DNA from: CAYNTC01 sp964432925
Lineage (GTDB): Bacteria; Planctomycetota; Phycisphaerae; Sedimentisphaerales; Anaerobacaceae
Length of the DNA stretch: 7,004 nucleotides
NCBI GenBank assembly: GCA_964432925.1
Contig: CAYSPM010000140.1
Location: 1-7,004 of the forward strand
Reading direction: 5' to 3'
Shown: piece after piece, positions 5,162 through 7,004 of the stretch
Position numbering within the stretch: position 1 is the stretch's first letter
How the letters are laid out: each line of letters begins with the position of its first letter
Notes under the pieces: model-generated
Seen by the model: the letters and a program-made list of their open reading frames with translations, nothing else
Databases searched by the model: none
What the model was told of the DNA's origin: nothing
Translations under genes and position numbers: made by a program

Positions 5162-7004
5162 TTACCTGTTGCCCGCAAGGTAAATAACCTCAAGCTCCGA
5201 CAAAGCACGGTTGTAGATGCAGAAATCATCTAAAGAACCACTATAATACGCATCATCAGCCCATTGCGACCTGCCGAGCCAGTTCTGCGTAGTTTCGCCA
5301 AGGTCCGCCGGCAAAGTCTCGGTCGGGCCACTCGCGACGACCGTGCCGTCAAGGTAAAGCTGCATGGTCATGCTTGAGCCATCTATCACGACTGCCACGT
5401 GGTGCCAGCCCGTCGCAAGTGTAGAAGGAGCACTTAATATAGACTCTGCACCTGCAGCGTTGCCGCCAGTCGTGATTGCAAAGTTCATTACTCCATCATC
5501 GCCCACACGTGGCGTCAGGAACATGTAAACGGTTGTGCCGGTGCCGAAATCAAAGATACGCTGCCACGAACCACCGGTGTTGGAAAAGTTCGCCCACATC
5601 GCGACAGTGCAATCGGTCAGCGAACTGATGACAGAACCGATAGGCAAATCTACGTAGTCATCGGTGCCGTCGAATTCCAACGCCATGCCATAATCAGGCT
5701 GGCCCTGTACATAGTTCGGCTCGCCAAAAGCGGTACCATCATGGCCGTTGCCGGAACCATCCTGGGTATTGTTCTCAAATGCGTAGCAAGCCTCCACAGC
5801 TTCGTCGCCAGGATCAACCGGCTGGCGAGAAACAGGATATAGCCTGATATCATCAATGTAAATTAAACCTGAAACACCAGGCTGTGGAGCAGTCGTGCTA
5901 CCTACACCAATGTACATCTTCTTGACGCTCGATAGATCCACGCCGGCAAACTCTGTCAAGTCAATATCCCACTGCTGCCACCTGTCCTGCTGGACGACAC
6001 TGGCATTGTCGTGAATAACTGTTTTGTTTGCGCCGAAGCTGTCTTGTACTGTCACGTGCAATGTCGCAGCAGAATTATCAGGATCGCCGTAGAGCCACAG
6101 CGTCAATGACTTAATGCCTGCTGTGGTCCAATCCTGAGGACTATCAAAGGTGTGTGAGGCCTCTGAATATGCTGCGCTGCCAGTGTTTTTATAGGAGAAC
6201 GGCATGGACTGGCCGCCACTGTGAACGATAGTCTGCTCAGCAAAAGGCCCCGTGCTATAGCCTACCTGCGAGCCATTTTCAGAAATGCCCCAGCCATCCG
6301 GCCACGCATCAAATATCCTGTATGGCTCAGTATCGTTGTAGTCTTCGAAGCCTTCCACAAGAGAGTACTCTATTGTGGAAAAGCTCCATACATCACTTTC
6401 CCAGGATGCAGGACTCTGGGCGTTATTGACCTCAACAATCTTCCAATAGTAGGTCGTATCTAATTCAAGACCCGATGGTGCATAGCTGGCCTCGCAAGCA
6501 CCGGCAGGAATACTTTCGGCAGTAACAGTGCCTTCTGTGACAGCTTGCTCATTGGCATCGATATACACATCATGCGTAGCTGCCTCTCTTCCCGCTCGCC
6601 AGGTAAGCACTACATCCAGGGGCACATCTGTTGCCTCATCTTGCGGACTGGGATACTTTGCGTGAACAGGCTTATAGAAGAATCGAACCTCGCTCAGACT
6701 ATATTGAGGCATACTGCCCCAGTTGCTATTAGCAGTGATCTTGACATACTTTGCTGCCACACCTCCAAATGGAACTGTGGTATTGTGGGCATAATCATCC
6801 AGGCCGGTAGCCCGGTTGAATTCAGGGACGCCAGCTAGTTGCGTCCAGTTGATGTCGTCAGTCGAGTACTCGATCGTAACTTCTTTCAGCCCCAAACCAA
6901 CGATAGCCTCAATCGCCATATTTGAGTTCCACACCCACATTTCGTACAATTTGTAAGCGCGGTCGAACTCATATTTTATCCAGACTGGCAGCGGCCCAGT
7001 GGTA
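5162..7004 (-). CDS. Secreted multidomain carbohydrate-binding/LamG protein, 3' part
   Basis: This is the C-terminal 613 residues of a large, probably extracellular protein. The frame stays open to the window edge, so the start and any signal peptide or catalytic domain are missing; the TTG at 6949 is internal. Domains in order: an F5/8 type C (discoidin)-like domain (7004 to about 6667; VWIKYEFDRAYKLYEMWVWN, then AKYVKIT and LSEVRFF); an Fn3-like domain (about 6655-6368; DEATDVPLDVVLTWRAGREA, TYYWKIVEVN, WSFST); a beta-sandwich carbohydrate-binding-like domain (about 6358-5834; EGFEDYND, SLTLWLYGD, WQQWDIDLTEFAGV, GLIYIDDIRLYP); and a LamG/concanavalin-like domain (about 5797-5165; ALEFDGTDDYVDL, GWHHVAVVIDG, LYLDGTVVAS, LDDFCIYNRALS). 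The protein stops six residues after LSELEVIY, with no PEP-CTERM, LPXTG or transmembrane anchor. Such arrangements in planctomycetes often accompany polysaccharide-degrading enzymes, so a role in glycan binding is inferred. The substrate is unknown. Confidence 0.88.
   Translation of the reverse strand, partial: TTGPLPVWIKYEFDRAYKLYEMWVWNSNMAIEAIVGLGLKEVTIEYSTDDINWTQLAGVPEFNRATGLDDYAHNTTVPFGGVAAKYVKITANSNWGSMPQYSLSEVRFFYKPVHAKYPSPQDEATDVPLDVVLTWRAGREAATHDVYIDANEQAVTEGTVTAESIPAGACEASYAPSGLELDTTYYWKIVEVNNAQSPASWESDVWSFSTIEYSLVEGFEDYNDTEPYRIFDAWPDGWGISENGSQVGYSTGPFAEQTIVHSGGQSMPFSYKNTGSAAYSEASHTFDSPQDWTTAGIKSLTLWLYGDPDNSAATLHVTVQDSFGANKTVIHDNASVVQQDRWQQWDIDLTEFAGVDLSSVKKMYIGVGSTTAPQPGVSGLIYIDDIRLYPVSRQPVDPGDEAVEACYAFENNTQDGSGNGHDGTAFGEPNYVQGQPDYGMALEFDGTDDYVDLPIGSVISSLTDCTVAMWANFSNTGGSWQRIFDFGTGTTVYMFLTPRVGDDGVMNFAITTGGNAAGAESILSAPSTLATGWHHVAVVIDGSSMTMQLYLDGTVVASGPTETLPADLGETTQNWLGRSQWADDAYYSGSLDDFCIYNRALSELEVIYLAGNR

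Noticed and set aside
4784..5233. 149-codon plus-strand frame overlapping the end of the LamG gene and its terminator
   Set aside because: It crosses the terminator hairpin and the LamG coding end, is of low-complexity composition, and has no recognised domain.
6947..6949. TTG as the start of the multidomain protein
   Set aside because: The frame is open to the window edge and the residues before it (VWIKYEFDRAYKL) belong to the same discoidin-like domain, so the start lies outside the window.

Overview
The window reads as a piece of a bacterial chromosome, most likely a Planctomycetota genome close to Phycisphaerae/Sedimentisphaerales. This rests on two things: a modular secreted protein with the discoidin, Fn3-like, carbohydrate-binding-like and LamG style common in that group (ending in RALSELEVIYLAGNR), and an unusually long SecA. 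The taxonomic call is an inference. No marker such as rRNA is present. All convincing genes lie on the minus strand.

Layout, left to right. Positions 1-473 are intergenic. They hold a decayed IS256-family transposase fragment (53-235), a strong 14-bp hairpin with a T-tract in the plus direction (353-394), and a low-complexity inverted repeat (398-458). Positions 474-3959 are secA, the preprotein translocase ATPase. It has 1161 residues, against about 840-900 in Bacillus subtilis and E. coli. The excess lies mainly in a charged coiled-coil insertion in the preprotein cross-linking domain and in a five-copy helical repeat, each copy carrying a Trp-Ala pair, in the helical wing region. A 66-69 bp spacer made of degenerate TATCTCG-like repeats separates secA from efp (4029-4583, elongation factor P), which has a good ribosome binding site and a near-consensus sigma70 promoter. 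Positions 4687-5042 contain nothing certain. A 13-bp terminator (5043-5075) closes the last gene, the 3' part of a large multidomain extracellular protein (5162 to beyond 7004).

In the minus direction efp comes first and secA second, with no terminator between them. They are plausibly co-transcribed from the promoter at 4658-4686, joining translation of polyproline stretches with protein export. The multidomain protein is a separate transcription unit and is a likely client of the Sec system, although its N-terminus and any signal peptide lie outside the window. The most unusual item is the tandem repeat expansion inside SecA. No CRISPR array, defence system, complete mobile element or RNA gene was found.
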